Counted from the stretch's first letter, positions 20,925 to 32,689 are shown. The stretch: 64,000 nucleotides of DNA from Hippopus hippopus (GCA_946811185.2 OX328110.1:11636516-11700515); one strand, 5' to 3'. A program made the numbers and translations. Notes: a model not told the origin generated them from the sequence alone.

Positions 20925-21140
20925 CCCTCTACCAAACAACCCCTTTTTTCACGACCCTGGGGAAGAAGCCTTTAGAAAACATTGTGGGCAAAGGAGAAAA
21001 TGCTGGTAACCAGCATTTTCTCCTTTTCCCACATTGTTTTCTACTCTGTCATAGAACTTCAGCCCATTTGTATGGATTTTTAATTTGTCCTCTGCAGATG
21101 GTTTGAATTTGGTAGAGTCTAAATAATAAAGATAACACAA
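20921..21140 (-). mobile_element. MITE-B, core 20976-21041
   Basis: TTAACCCTCTACCAAACAAC opens a well-preserved reverse copy. The distal end is worn. Confidence 0.75.
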
Positions 21141-21208
21141 AGAAAAACAGGAAATGTCATCGATAATGAGTGGATAGAAGGTAAATTTTCACCTAGCCCG
21201 TGTACGTA

Positions 21209-21436
21209 TTATCCCTCTGCCACTCCATCCTGCGTTTTAGCGACCTCAGGGGAACAGGGCTTTTGTAAACAATGTTGGAAAAGGAGAAAATGGAGATCAC
21301 TAGCATTTCTCCTTTTCTCACAATGTTTTCTACTTTTTCGAAGGCAGAAATCATTATCTTTAAGCTACACTTAAACTTTTGTCGTCTGCAAATGCTTTCA
21401 ATTTGAGGCGCGAATAATTTCGTCGTCTAAAAGAGA
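21209..21436 (-). mobile_element. MITE-B, core 21265-21330
   Basis: CCTCTGCCACTCCATCCTGC to TTTCGTCGTCTAAAAGAG; GTCGTCTGCAAATGCTTTCA is intact. Confidence 0.7.
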
Positions 21437-21527
21437 AAAAAAAGAGTTACTGTACATAAGCTTATATACGTGGGTTTATTATCTCGTCTCTACATCATTG
21501 ATTTATAGGAAATGTCAAGTTTTAACT

Positions 21528-21790
21528 TAATAGATATATGCTACAAAATTTTAGAGTTGTCCAAATACTATTCAAAGAAATAGCAGACGATAAATTGTAT
21601 GTGGCCAAAATGATGAGATTTTCTCTTAGACGGATATAAAAACATTGTGGGGAAAGGAGAAAATGCTGGTTACCAGCATTTTCTCCTTTTCCCACAATTT
21701 TTTTCAGCATTTTACAAGCATTTTCTTCGTTTCCCTCATTGTTTTCAAAAGCCTCTTTCCTTATGATCGTTGAAAATCGGTCCGATTTTT
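21528..21790 (+). mobile_element. MITE-B, core 21638-21705
   Basis: The core arms are consensus-like; a repeat of ...AGCATTT(T)C follows at 21710, so part of the right arm is duplicated. Confidence 0.7.
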
Positions 21791-21799
21791 TGCTTAAAT

Positions 21800-22380
21800 A
21801 AAAGTTAAATGCTTAGCATGTTTAAGAGTTTTATACATTGATACCAATGAAAATATTGTAGCAAAATGAGAGATTGCTTAATAAGGACCATTACAACTAT
21901 CGTGAATATATCTGTTATTAAATATCATTTGCCACGACATAAAAGGTTGTAAACACGTCAATGACATTAAAAAGAGCAATTAACTAGTTATCTCCCTTTA
22001 ATTCTTTTAAAAGACACCTTTTTTCTGCAAAATGATCTTGTGTGCACCTACACACTTACTTACTGGCATGAAATTATTTAGTATGCAAGAAATATCTCTG
22101 AAAAAAGATAGACGGCGTAAATTTGCCAGCCAGTAGGCAGAGGCTCTTATAATAAATATGTCTACATTCTTGAGCAATCACAAATTTCTATTAATTCATT
22201 TGTTATCAATACCAAAAAGTAGGTCAAAAGCCAGCACAATAAACTACCCCCCCCCCCCCAAAAAAAAAAGGGTTCCAGTGAAAAAGTTTAATTCCTGTGT
22301 TCTAAATTAATAAAATGGGCCTTTTCAATAAGAAAAGACGTCAAAACATTACAATATCATGTGTGTTTTTGTCAGAATAT
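21800..22380. other. Unassigned sequence with C and A runs
   Basis: Adjacent poly-C and poly-A tracts lie at about 22247-22269. No gene or repeat family is recognised. Confidence 0.4.
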
Positions 22381-22460
22381 TTCTCTATGTAGCAGTCATT
22401 GTATATCAAAGATCAGACTGCCCGTTCTGTGCAGTCAAACGTTAGATCTACAATGTTTGA
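22381..22460. mobile_element. MITE-A relic
   Basis: GTATATCAAAGATCAGACTG with a degraded right arm. Confidence 0.5.
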
Positions 22461-23016
22461 AAAAGGAAATTGGTATTTGTATATTGATCAGCACTGTCTA
22501 CATAAAAAATCTTACTTTTTTTCCTCCTGCTCTTCCTTCACTGTTTTTGTATTACTGCCATCTCCAACTGCATCGCTTTCTGCGTTTTTCTTTTTGGTCG
22601 ACTTTTTTGAAGATCTTTGTCCCATTTATATCACTTTTTAAGCAAAGAGCAAAAATTTTCTCCACTACTGGAAATGAATTTACGAAGCTTTTCAGGAATT
22701 GGAAAAAAATTACCCCTACTTCTGTAAACTGAATTCCTAAACTGAATTCCTATTTTAGATGTTTCTTTGTTATTCACACCATTTCACCAATCCTATTTTG
22801 TTTTATATCTCCTACCACTTTTCGGAAATTTTTCTCCGTCGTTGTCATTAAAATGTATGTGCAAAAGAGAAATCATATACTGAAAATCAGTTTCAAATAT
22901 AAGCTAGTTTTTCCGTCACTCAATCCTTTCTGGGGTAAACTCTGTAGTTTCAAGGCCAACACTGATTCACATTTAAGTTTCCCTATCAAAGTTAGTGCAT
23001 AAAGTGATTAATACTA
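22461..23016. other. Unassigned T-rich sequence
   Basis: An open frame of 123 residues (22361-22732) crosses it without splice or domain support. Confidence 0.35.
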
Positions 23017-24845
23017 ACAAAAATTACGGCACATACATTACCAATGGCATACACATTACCAATGGCACATACATTACCTTCGGCGCAAAGATTACTCACA
23101 GTACATACATTACCAATGGCACATACATTACGTACGGCGCAAAGATTACTCACAGTACAGACATTACCAACGGCACAAACAATACCCTCGTTACATACAT
23201 TACTTACGATATAAACATTACCCACGGTACAGACATTGTCCAGGGTACATACATTACCAACAGTATAGATACTGCTAACGGAATAGATATTACCAACTGC
23301 AAATACATTACCAACAGTAGAGACATTACCAGCACAAAAAACATTACCCATGGCACATACATTACCCACTGCACATACATTACCCACTGCACATACATTA
23401 CCCACGGTACAGACATTATCAGCGGCATAAACAGTACCCATAAAATTAATGGCACAGATATCACCACATACATTACCCATGGTACAGACATTACCCACAG
23501 TTGATAGCTAACCCCGGTACACACATAGTCCATGGTACAAACGTAAACTACTGTATAGACATTACCAACGACATATACATTACCCATAGCACAGAAATTA
23601 GCCGCGGTACAGACATTACGAGCTACTAAGATATTAGCCACGGTACAGATATAACCAACAGTACAGAAATTACCGCACAGACGTTACCAGCCGTACAGAC
23701 ATCATCAACAGTACAGACAATACAAACAACACATGCGCGACCAACGGAACAGACATCACTCATGGCAGAGACATTACCATGGCACAGACATAAGGCAAGG
23801 CACAGACATTACCCATGGTACATGCTTTACACATGGTGCATGCCTTACCCACGGTACAGACATTACCAACGGTGTAGACATTACCTACAGGACAGCCTGT
23901 ACCCACTGCACTGACGTTACCCATGGTACAGATATCATCAACAGTACAGAGTGTAACCACGGAATGGACATAACCGACGATACGTTCATTACCCATGACA
24001 CTGACATTGTCCACGGTACAGACATAACCCACGGAACAGACATTCCCCACGGTACAGGCATAGCCCTCATTATAGATATACCTAGGGTACAGACATAACG
24101 CACGGTACAAACTTTACAAACGGTATAAATATAACCAACGGACATTACACACGTCAAAGACATTACCAATGATACAGGCATTACCAACGGTGTAGACTTT
24201 AATAATGGTACATACGGTTCCCACGGTACAGACATTTCCATCTGTAAATTCATTACCCATTGCACATACATTATCAACACTACAGTGATTACCAACAGAA
24301 CAGATAGTATACCCACTGCACATGCATTAGTTACGGTACAGACATTACCAACATAACAGAAATAACCAATAGCACAGACCTACGTCAAAGACATTACCAA
24401 TGACACAGACATTACCAACGGTACAAACAATACCAACAGAACAGACATTACCCAATGCACAAAAAATAACCAACAGCAAAGTCGTAACCTATGGAGCATA
24501 CCTTACGCCATCGAAATAACATATACAAAAGAACGATTTGTATAATAACCAACAGCACGGACAGTACCTACAGTATAGACATACCCAACAGCATTACCTA
24601 CGATATAGAAATTATTAACGGCGCCGACATAATCAATAGTAGTGACGTTAAATACTTCCAAACATAAATAACAACAGAAATATTACCAATAGATCAAGCA
24701 TCGCCTACGATACAGAACGACACAAACATGGTCAACGTCACAGACATTAGCCACAAGACAGACATTACTGTCAGCACGGACATTAACATTGTCAACGGTA
24801 TCGACATTATCAGCATCGTAGACATTACCCCTGGAAAGACATCAC
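23017..24845. repeat. 18-bp minisatellite array, about 100 units
   Basis: The array is built from imperfect copies of ACATTACCAACGGTACAG over about 1.83 kb, A/C-rich on the plus strand. Because 18 is a multiple of three and the unit lacks stops, frames stay open on both strands: up to 169 residues of THGTDI-like repeats forward and 168 of GNVCTV-like repeats in reverse. Single-base indels shift the phase several times. No MITE or SINE interrupts it. I see no start context, signal peptide or splice structure that would make it a gene. Confidence 0.85.
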
Positions 24846-25030
24846 AGCATGTATACAGATTCAAATTCCTAATTTTCAAGTTTCTTCACCTATAACTGCT
24901 GATGAAAAGCAGCCGTTCTTTTTTCCTCAATGATTTTCCAAAGTTGATTATGGAACGGGAAAAAAAAAACACATGTCGGTTTAAGTATAAATTTTAGTCA
25001 TTTCATTGTTGAGTTTTGTTAACGTTGCAT

Positions 25031-25296
25031 ATGAGCCGTACTCTGTGAAAAGGAGGTTTAATGCATCTGCGAAAAGTATCGACCTAGGTCAGCCTGCGCA
25101 ATTTGGGCAGGCTGACCTTGGCCTATATTTTTCGCCATTGGTCAATTTTCCGTATGTTCAAGGACCAGTCTACTTTATGATTAAGACGGTTGTTAAAAAA
25201 GTGGCTGTTATGGATTCATAAGTACGTGACGGCTTACTTGCCATAATGCATAACAGAGATGCATTAAACCCCCTTTTGCCAGAGGGCGGCTCATAT
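25031..25296 (+). mobile_element. MITE-E, complete
   Basis: ATGAGCCGTACTCTGTGAAA to GCCAGAGGGCGGCTCAT, with hairpin GTCAGCCTGCGC/GGGCAGGCTGAC. Confidence 0.8.
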
Positions 25297-25925
25297 ATTT
25301 TTTCGGTAATATCTATCCTGTTGAATTCACCAAGAAGTAGAGAATAACTTGTTATATACAACTTGATATTGTACCTTGAACTTCACTTTGTTCTGCTAGT
25401 TTTAATTCATTCGAAAGTACACATTTCTTACTGTTCATTTATCCACCTTTTTGATGATGCGTGATTCTTTAGTTACTTTACCACTGTATGAATTACTGTT
25501 GTTTTCTATTCCCATTAAGAACTTTTAACCGTGAATTTATAATAATCTCGGCAAGTGTTTTCTAATGTGCACCGTTTCTACTTATGTAAAATAGCACCTG
25601 GCATCTCTGGTTTCAACACGAACCTGACATTATTATAACAATAGGCACAATTTAGGTAATGTAAGATATATTCAATGCGCGTATCAATAAATAAACATTT
25701 AGGCAATAAATATTAGGAACTTTGATTATCAGTTCAATATTTCAAAGTGAAGTGTTCATCTCTTTTATGACAAGGAGGCGGGTCAAGCCTGATAGAAATT
25801 ATATTCCTGCCTGCCTGGTCCGTTCCTTCATCATTCCTTGGTTTCTTGCCTCCCTCAATATTGATTGATTGGTTGATTTGTTCCTCTTATTACGTTGGAA
25901 ACACATACATATGTCACGGATTCGA
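25297..25925. other. Unassigned sequence
   Basis: No coding or family signal is recognised. Confidence 0.35.
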
Positions 25926-26215
25926 CTGACTGACTGACTGTTACTAACTTACTGACTTACTGACTGACCGACTGACTGACTGACTGTGACTGATCGACTG
26001 ACTGACTGACTGACTGACTGTGACTGACCGACCAACCGACCGACTGTGTCTGACTGACTGTGACCGACCGACCGACCGACTGACTGACTGACTGACCGAC
26101 CAACCGACCGACGGGACCGACCGACCGACCGACCGACCGACTGACTGACTGTCTGTGACTGACTGACTGTGACTGACTGATTGACTGACCGACCCACCAA
26201 CGGATGGATGGATGT
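25926..26215. repeat. ACTG/GACC tetranucleotide array
   Basis: Blocks of CTGA alternate with GACC and GTGACTGA interruptions over 290 bp. The 156-residue reverse frame (SVGRSVSQ repeats) is an artefact. Confidence 0.9.
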
Positions 26216-26411
26216 ATTGGTGTAAAATTGTTTCATGTTACTTTTTGGCTTTCTACCGAATACCTTTTTTAAGTGGTAATTACCTTCCTTCATATAACAT
26301 TTACAAAAAGCACATTGAACTAGTAAAAAAGTTGACAGAAATATCCGCCGCGAGAAAATAAGCATAAATACCATTGTTCTACTTCTGTTCATAATGTCAA
26401 TCAAATAGAGT

Positions 26412-26677
26412 TGGGTCATACTCTGTGAAAACGGGGCTTAATGAATCTGCGAAAAGTATCGACTCAGGTCTGCCTACGCAGTCCGCGCAGGCTGACCTGG
26501 GCCGAAACGTTTCGCAATTTTCTGTATGTCCAAGGACTCAGTTTACCGCATGATTCAGTCGGTTTGAAGACAAAATAGACTTTATGGATCCATAATTATG
26601 TGACGACTTGCATGGCATCATACATCATGCATCATGCAGATGCATTAAGCCCCCTTTTGCCAGTGCATGACTCATAT
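26412..26677 (+). mobile_element. MITE-E
   Basis: GGGTCATACTCTGTGAAAAC to CAGTGCATGACTCAT, with a duplicated CATCATGCA near 26625. Confidence 0.8.
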
Positions 26678-26699
26678 ATTTGAGTTATGATTTGTCAAA

Positions 26700-26908
26700 C
26701 TGTGCTAAAATGCATCGACTCATTTTAGCCTGCACGGTCCGCGCAGTCTGACCTGAATCGAATTTTTTAGCTGTCGGATAATTTTCTGCATGCGAAAGGA
26801 CCGCACTGTCTCATGATTTAATCGATATTTAAAGAAAATGGATCGACGCTTTGCTTTGTATAACGTAAAACGAAGAAGCATCTGACCTCCTTTCCCCAGA
26901 GCATCGCC
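26700..26908 (+). mobile_element. MITE-E, old diverged copy
   Basis: AATGCATCGACTCATTTTAG and a decayed hairpin (CCTGCACGG/CCGCGCAG) match the family. It abuts the younger copy directly. Confidence 0.6.
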
Positions 26909-27175
26909 GATTTTCTCTGTGCTATAAGCATTTTCCATATTATTACATGTACCTTACCGTGGAAATTTAGACCTATGGCAAATTCAATGAATGAAAACAT
27001 CCCTTGACACACGTTTCAAATTCCAATTTCTTCTATTTCTTTTCAAGATTTCAGAAACCCGAACCAAATATCCAAGCGTTTCAAAACTTAAGAATTCTAA
27101 ACCTTTCAGAAAAATAAAAAATACTCTATCCAAAAATTCTAGAATTACAGAAATCGACAACTTAAACAACATGGA

Positions 27176-27600
27176 AACATCTTAAAACATTGTTGAAACA
27201 AATTAAATTTACTGATAGTAAAACTTTTCTGTAGAAAACTGTGTCACAATCATAGAAATTCCCGATTATTTCTCTTTTATTTCTTTTTTGATAAAGATTA
27301 AACAAAATGAAATAAATTGACAGCAAATCTTTTCTTTAAACAAACATCAGGCCAAATCACATATATTCATAAACATTTCTCTTCTTTTTCCGTATTTGAT
27401 AAAAACATCGCAGAAATAAAAATTACCGATAGATCTTCAAATATTTTGCCACGGTCACAGAAATTCATAAGTATTCCTTTTCTTCTCGAATTCAAAGACA
27501 AAAAAAATGTTGAAGAAATTAGAATTACTGATAGTTCCACATATATCTTGTCAAAATCACAGAAATTCTGGTGTGTTTCTTTCCTTTTTTTGTAGTTTAA
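27176..27600. repeat. Diverged tandem repeat, about 105-bp period
   Basis: Four units share AAATTNACTGATAG, then a TTTT/GTCA stretch, ACAGAAATTC and TTTCTTTTCTTT. Unit anchors lie near 27176, 27291, 27398 and 27496. AT-rich; both strands have short open frames that do not look coding. Confidence 0.6.
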
Positions 27601-27769
27601 AATATCACTCGTATCCACATTATACAAGAGCCAGTGTCCAAACCATCATGTACATAGCTTCAATATATAACTTTTACGATGTGTGGCAAAAATAACCTAT
27701 ATTCAAGATGGTCGCAAATTCATGTCCGCAACCCCTTTACAAAACAGGCTTTGGTCAGATATACGGCTC

Positions 27770-27960
27770 TTGGCAACAAATTAAATGAGAAATATTTCAA
27801 CTTTCGGTCTTGCTTTTGGGGACCTCAAACTCTTTTGCGGACGGTGTAGATTCAAGATCAGACTGCACATAACGTGCAGTCTGATCTTGGATCTATACTG
27901 TCCGATATTTCGTGATATATCGTAGCCAAAAACGACTTTGCCCGAGCAGTATTTCGTTGT
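27770..27960. mobile_element. MITE-A, hairpin 27839-27903
   Basis: GGACGGTGTAGATTCAAGAT pairs with ATCTTGGATCTATACTGTCC across an ATAACGT loop. The outer arms are changed, close to the A2 subfamily. Confidence 0.7.
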
Positions 27961-28160
27961 TTTTAATTATCAGAAAATGTCTGTTTTATTTTCTCGGCCG
28001 TGAAACGGTGAATGAAAGGAACTTTTTTTCTCTCTCTTTCTTATGTACATGGGATCCATACCTGTATAAAAACCACTTGCTTCTTTTACAACAATGTTTC
28101 AAACAAATGTTGCATGGTAAAAAGGTTGACCTTTATTCCTCTCAGTTTGAATAATGAACA

Positions 28161-28863
28161 GCACCGCATGTAGTTTTGCATTGGATCTAGTTTTGAATTT
28201 TAAATGGAGAGAGATGAACTTCAACACAAGACCAGGCTGCACAGACATATAGGCTGATCGTTTTCTACATTCTTCTTTATAATCAATATAATTTATAGAG
28301 ATCGCAATAGATGTGATATAGACTTATATGATCAAGAAATATTTTGATCAGAAAGGTGAGAAAAGCTCTCGATCATGATGGATAAAGGTTTTATATCCCA
28401 GTTGACATTTTGTAAACAAAGCATCGATGTCCGGATTGTGTCCGAGACGCGGTGGGAATTCTACAGGTAAGTGACTCAATAAAGTATTCGGAACATTTAA
28501 ATAGGTGCAGTTTATCGTTGGGTGTTAACACTTTATCCGATATGAACATCCGGTAGAATGACTGAAGGACAAACTCAATAAACAGTAGGAATTGCTAAAT
28601 GACGGATGACAGGACACGTATATTAAGACCTAGATAAACCTAGCTCTAATCAAAAGGGGCAAGGGAGATAACCAAGTTATCATTTGATTTGTTGAAAGGA
28701 AGGGACATTACTCTTCACTCTTAACAGATGTATACAAAACACAGAAATTACTGGTAGACTAAAATTGAGACGTAAAAAGAAGTGTGTTTAAAGGGCACTG
28801 TTTTTCCCCACAATATTCGACTGAGGAAAAACTATTCGCAAAAAAAGAACTTTCTACAGGTTC
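28161..28863. other. Unassigned sequence, 0.7 kb
   Basis: A weak MITE-A trace lies near 28225. No other structure is seen. Confidence 0.35.
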
Positions 28864-29270
28864 TCGGTCCGTAATCACCAACCTTTCTTAACCGATACCC
28901 TGATTAATAAGTGAAATGAAATATACAACCTGATAGGAAAGCCTCAAATTTAGCTATTTTAAAGGGTTTTTTTTTGGGGGGGGGGGGAGATTTCTCCTTA
29001 TCGGACAGTGTAGATCCAAGATCAGACTGCACGTTCTGTGCAGTCTGATCTTGGATCTACACTGTCCGCAAAAGGTCATTAAGTCGCGCTCAGCAGCCTA
29101 CGGGTTAAGAATATTCATAGTCTTATTCTCAACATTTTTTTTTTTAAATTTGAAAGTACATGTAATACAACCCCTAATTGGCTGAACCAATCAAAAGCTG
29201 TGTTACTTTCTAAATCTAGAATTAAACTGAGAATACTCAGAAGAATGGCTTGTGAATGCGAGCCCTGATA
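28864..29270. mobile_element. MITE-F interrupted by MITE-A
   Basis: The left end (28864-28891, GGTCCGTAATCACCAACC) is separated from its remainder (29108-29270, ending GTGAATGCGAGCCC) by a complete MITE-A. Confidence 0.85.
28892..29103 (-). mobile_element. MITE-A, precise TTAA insertion, hairpin 29003-29067
   Basis: Flanked by TTAA at 28888-28891 and 29104-29107. MITE-F copies elsewhere have a single TTAA at this point (CATTCTTAAGAAT), so the duplication is the target site. A 14-G run lies in the arm. Confidence 0.9.
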
Positions 29271-29366
29271 ATTTTTTTCGTCGTATACCTAGTGAAGTCA
29301 AATATAAAAAAAATTTGTGATGTCATTTTCTTAAGTTATCATGCTTGATTCTTCCGTCTCTCTGAA

Positions 29367-29369
<3 letters not shown>

Positions 29370-29412
<43 letters not shown>

Positions 29413-29420
29413 TCTCTCTC
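29370..29420. repeat. (CT)n microsatellite
   Basis: About 25 CT units with one ATCT interruption. Confidence 0.95.
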
Positions 29421-29425
29421 AATCA

Positions 29426-29989
29426 TTCACTCTCACTTTCAACCGGGTCAGGGATTTGATTAACTCTTCAATGTTCACTAAATATTTTTTCCCCGCCGAG
29501 AACCCTCCACATATTCCTCACATTTTAGTAGGCCTACAAACGACGATGAGCGCAGTATGCCGATCGAATTCGGCCACTGCACTCTATGTACGTAACAGGC
29601 CGAGAATAGCTGACGGAAAATGTCGAATTTTGCCGATTCAGTCTGACCAAACCAACGTTACATCTACAAAGGACGTTTGATATAAAGCCCATTCAAAGGA
29701 TTGCACTTATACAAGCTACTTGACCTTTGACAGTGAATTTTACATCACCGAGTCGAGATTGTTCATTGATATAAATGAAGTCGGTTCGCACGGGAATCTG
29801 TTTTTTTTTCATTTTTCATACGGAAAATCTTCCTTGTATGTATGAAACGTGTTCGCACACCATCACATTTTAAAATATTGTGGAAAACTGAGGAAATGGT
29901 TCATAACAAACATGTTAATTAGATATTCGAGGCTTAAATCATTCTTTTTTCATATTTTCCATCGCCTGCAATATCAAAAGATTCGCCAT
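29426..29989. other. Unassigned, weak open frame
   Basis: A 74-residue forward frame (29456-29680) has a varied composition but no recognised domain, splice sites or partner exon. Confidence 0.3.
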
Positions 29990-30250
29990 TAACGAAAAGC
30001 ATAAGCAAAGTGGCCTACTCCAATGAAGGATGGCAAACCATTTTTGAGCCATAGGCGAAACATGGGCCTTTTGCGGACGGCACAGATCAAGATCAGACTG
30101 CACGTTCCGTGCAGTCTGATCTTGGATCTATACCGTCCGCTTCTCTAGTCATGGAGACCATGCGATAATGGTCTTTCTGTGCCTTTTTAAGTGGCTTGTA
30201 TTCTTAGTCGTAGAAAGAGATCATGTAAACATATTTCGCCTTGAAAGAGT
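29990..30250. mobile_element. MITE-A2, hairpin 30075-30138
   Basis: GGACGGCACAGATCAAGATC and GGATCTATACCGTCC around GCACGTTCCGTGC. Flank CATGGAGACCATGCGATAAT matches the copy at 18438 in position. Confidence 0.7.
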
Positions 30251-30470
30251 TATCTCTTTGCTGAACAATCCCTAGTTTTAAGGACCTTAGCGAAGAGGGC
30301 ATTTGAAAACATCGTGAGAAAAGGAGAAAATGCTGGTAAACAAAATTTTCTCCATTTTGCACAATGTTCTCCGTCATCCTGGCATTTGAGATACGTTTCG
30401 TTTGTCGTCTGCAATAGTTTCAATTTTGACAACTCAAAATAAAATTTTGAAGTCTGCTTAAGGTTTAGTA
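30250..30470 (-). mobile_element. MITE-B, core 30305-30371
   Basis: TATCTCTTTGCTGAACAATC to GTCGTCTGCAATAGTTTCAA, tail eroded. Confidence 0.7.
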
Positions 30471-30939
30471 TCCCTTACCACACGATCGCGTGCATTAACG
30501 GCTTTTGTATTGGTTTGTATTGGAGTTTAACGCCATTTTAACAGCTTAGGTCATATCATGGCGGTCAGTGACGCACCCATGTGTTTCCTGGCTTTCTGAC
30601 ACCAGTCATGACACAACTGTCTTTCCAAAGCCACTGACTACTTCTCTCACATGCATCAGAGGTGAGAGGCGAAAAATCGCCGGAGAGAAACTTGCCGCAA
30701 CAGGGTATCGAACCCGCAACCTGAGCTACCCGGCCGGGCATTAACGGCCCTGAGAGAAAGGATTCTGAAAACATTGTGGGAAAAATGAAAAAGTGTTGGT
30801 CACTAGATTCTACTACTTTATCCTCAAATTTTCCCATCCTTTTAAAGACAAATTCTATCTTAGAGACTATCTGATTTTTTGTCTGCATGTGCTTTGAATT
30901 CGTACGAGTCTAAAATTTTGTCGTTTGATAAAGAGTTAA
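30470..30939 (-). mobile_element. MITE-B carrying a SINE-2 insertion
   Basis: The left piece CCCTTACCACACGATCGCGT is followed by the SINE. The core and arm resume at 30749 and end TTTGATAAAGAGTTAA (30936-30939). Confidence 0.8.
30503..30737 (-). mobile_element. SINE-2 with 11-bp target duplication
   Basis: GCATTAACGGC occurs at 30492-30502 and 30738-30748. On the minus strand the head has GTAGCTCAGG and box B GGGTTCGATACC, followed by CTCACCTCTGATGCATGTG. The 5' head is slightly short. Confidence 0.9.
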
Positions 30940-31350
30940 AAGCAGGAATTTTAGTCCGGTTCGGGAAAGTCGCATTCCATTGAGGTTTTTCAAAACTCTC
31001 CAATCTCTATTCTTGTTTTTCTTTAGAACTGACTAATGTATCGGCTGTCCTAACCGGATGTCTTGGCTGAACTTTAAACTAATACCAAAGTGTTTTGTTG
31101 ATATCAGAGTGCTGTTCCTCCAATCGGCTTTTCGCCACAAGCGGACGTAGAAAATCAGGCTTTAGACATCCGCATTTCGACTTTCTTTGGTAAATTATTC
31201 TCACTCGAAGTAAACAAAAGGAAAGTTTTTTTCTTGAAAATCGACAAACAACGTTTGCTTTTTCTACAGAGAGATTTACTGGGAAAAGTAGAACATGTTT
31301 GTTTCTTTACTATTCTCAGTGCGTCTTATAGGCGGGTATAAACGTAAATC
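30940..31350. other. Unassigned sequence
   Basis: No family or coding exon is recognised. Confidence 0.35.
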
Positions 31351-31580
31351 AACTCTTCACTTAACGACAAAGTTTTGGACTAGTCCAAATTGAAAGCACT
31401 TGCAGACAACAAATCACATGTAAATGTAGTTTACATGACGGTACTTGCATGCAAAAGGGAAAGACAACATTGTGGGAAATGGCGAAAATGCTGGTTACCA
31501 GCATTTTCGCCATTTCCCCTAATGTTTTCATAATCCCTCTTGGTCAAGGTCGTTCAAACTCGAACTGTGTGGTAAAGGGA
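31351..31580 (+). mobile_element. MITE-B with paired arm changes, core 31463-31529
   Basis: The arms read GGGAAATGGCGAAAATGCTG and CAGCATTTTCGCCATTTCC. Both differ from the family at the same two paired positions. Confidence 0.8.
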
Positions 31581-31700
31581 TAATCTATGGTAACATCCTA
31601 TTGTGTTTATTGTAGCTCATGCTCATTTGACCAATCTGATGCAAATCTGCGCAAACAGCTGACTTCATTGGAATATGATGAAAGATGATTTCCCTTTTAA

Positions 31701-31902
31701 GGATAGGGCAACCAAATGGGATTCGTGTAACATCGCCTTTCATCGTACAAATTCGGCAAAGACTCTGGTAATCCGCGATCGATGTGGGGAACCAGCATCT
31801 ATTGGCCGGTCGATTACGGAGTACCCGAGTCTTACCTGAATCCGTACGTTTTTCGGCGATGAAAGGCGCTGTTACAGGAGTCCGCATTAGGGTTCCATAT
31901 CC
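31701..31902. mobile_element. MITE-C, TTAA-flanked
   Basis: TTAA at 31697-31700 and 31903-31906 bounds GGATAGGGCAACC...ATATCC. The inner arms ACTCTGGTAATCCGC and ACGGAGTACCCGAGTC are partly diverged. Confidence 0.85.
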
Positions 31903-31967
31903 TTAAATCAATAACTTGATTAGGATAAAATAGACGAGAACAGGTTCAAACATACATGCAATAACAA

Positions 31968-32019
31968 AAAGGGAAATTGCTCCGAGTCAGCTATTTCTCC
32001 TTTTATCAAAATGTTTTCG
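31968..32019. mobile_element. MITE-B core relic
   Basis: AAAGGGAAATTGCTCC with CTATTTCTCCTTTTATC. Confidence 0.45.
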
Positions 32020-32201
32020 TGAAAAGGTCGCAGAACGACGAAAGAATTTCGTCTGCAGGTGGTCGTGAGGTTCATCAATATATTCCGGATGCATTTTAGG
32101 GTGGAAAATACCTTGGTCTATTTAATCTCAAGAGTTTATCTGTCGTAAATCCTGTTCTATGAGTGTTTAGTGCGCAAAATGACTTCCGACAGGACTATAT
32201 A

Positions 32202-32463
32202 TGGCTTGCACCACGCGAAAAGGGGCATTCGGACATTTGCGTAAAGTGTCGTTCCGGATCAGCCTGCGCAGTCCGCGCAGGCTAATCCGAGACGGCACTT
32301 TACGACTACACTAAAGTTAGATTTTGTGACTAAGGCAAAACACAAAATTACATAAAAACGGAAAGTGCCGTCTCGGATTAGCCTACGCGGACTGCGCAGG
32401 CTGATCCGAGACGACACTTTACGCTAATGTCCGAATGCCTGTTTTCGCGTGTTGCAGGCCATA
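32202..32463. mobile_element. MITE-D, complete
   Basis: TGGCTTGCACCACGCGAAAA to CGCGTGTTGCAGGCCA, both inner hairpins intact, AT-rich flanks (ATAT/ATAT). Confidence 0.85.
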
Positions 32464-32689
32464 TTGCAAGGACGTAGGTTCCATTCCCGGTACAACTCGC
32501 AAGTGCGTAATTGTAAAGAACAAATGAGAATGGGCCAAACATTCTTTAGTCACTTTATAGAACAACTTCATTTTCCTAATTGAGCCTAAAACTGCGCAGA
32601 AAAATAAAATGAAAACTTCCAACCGAAAGAAAAAAGTGAAATATTGCAATTTCATCCTATAGGTTTTCTATGGAAAATCGAATGCTCAC

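Noticed and set aside
22992..23504. Overlapping 168- and 169-residue open frames on opposite strands
   Set aside because: Both follow from an 18-bp repeat without stop codons; phase shifts and lack of any gene context argue against coding.
23017..24845. CRISPR-like array
   Set aside because: Repeats are contiguous, 18 bp and imperfect, without unique spacers, in a eukaryotic context.
25949..26419. 156-residue frame with SVGRSVSQ repeats
   Set aside because: Arises from the CTGA/GACC array; no start or splice context.
29456..29680. 74-residue forward frame as a possible exon
   Set aside because: Composition is not repeat-like, but no acceptor, donor or partner exon supports it.
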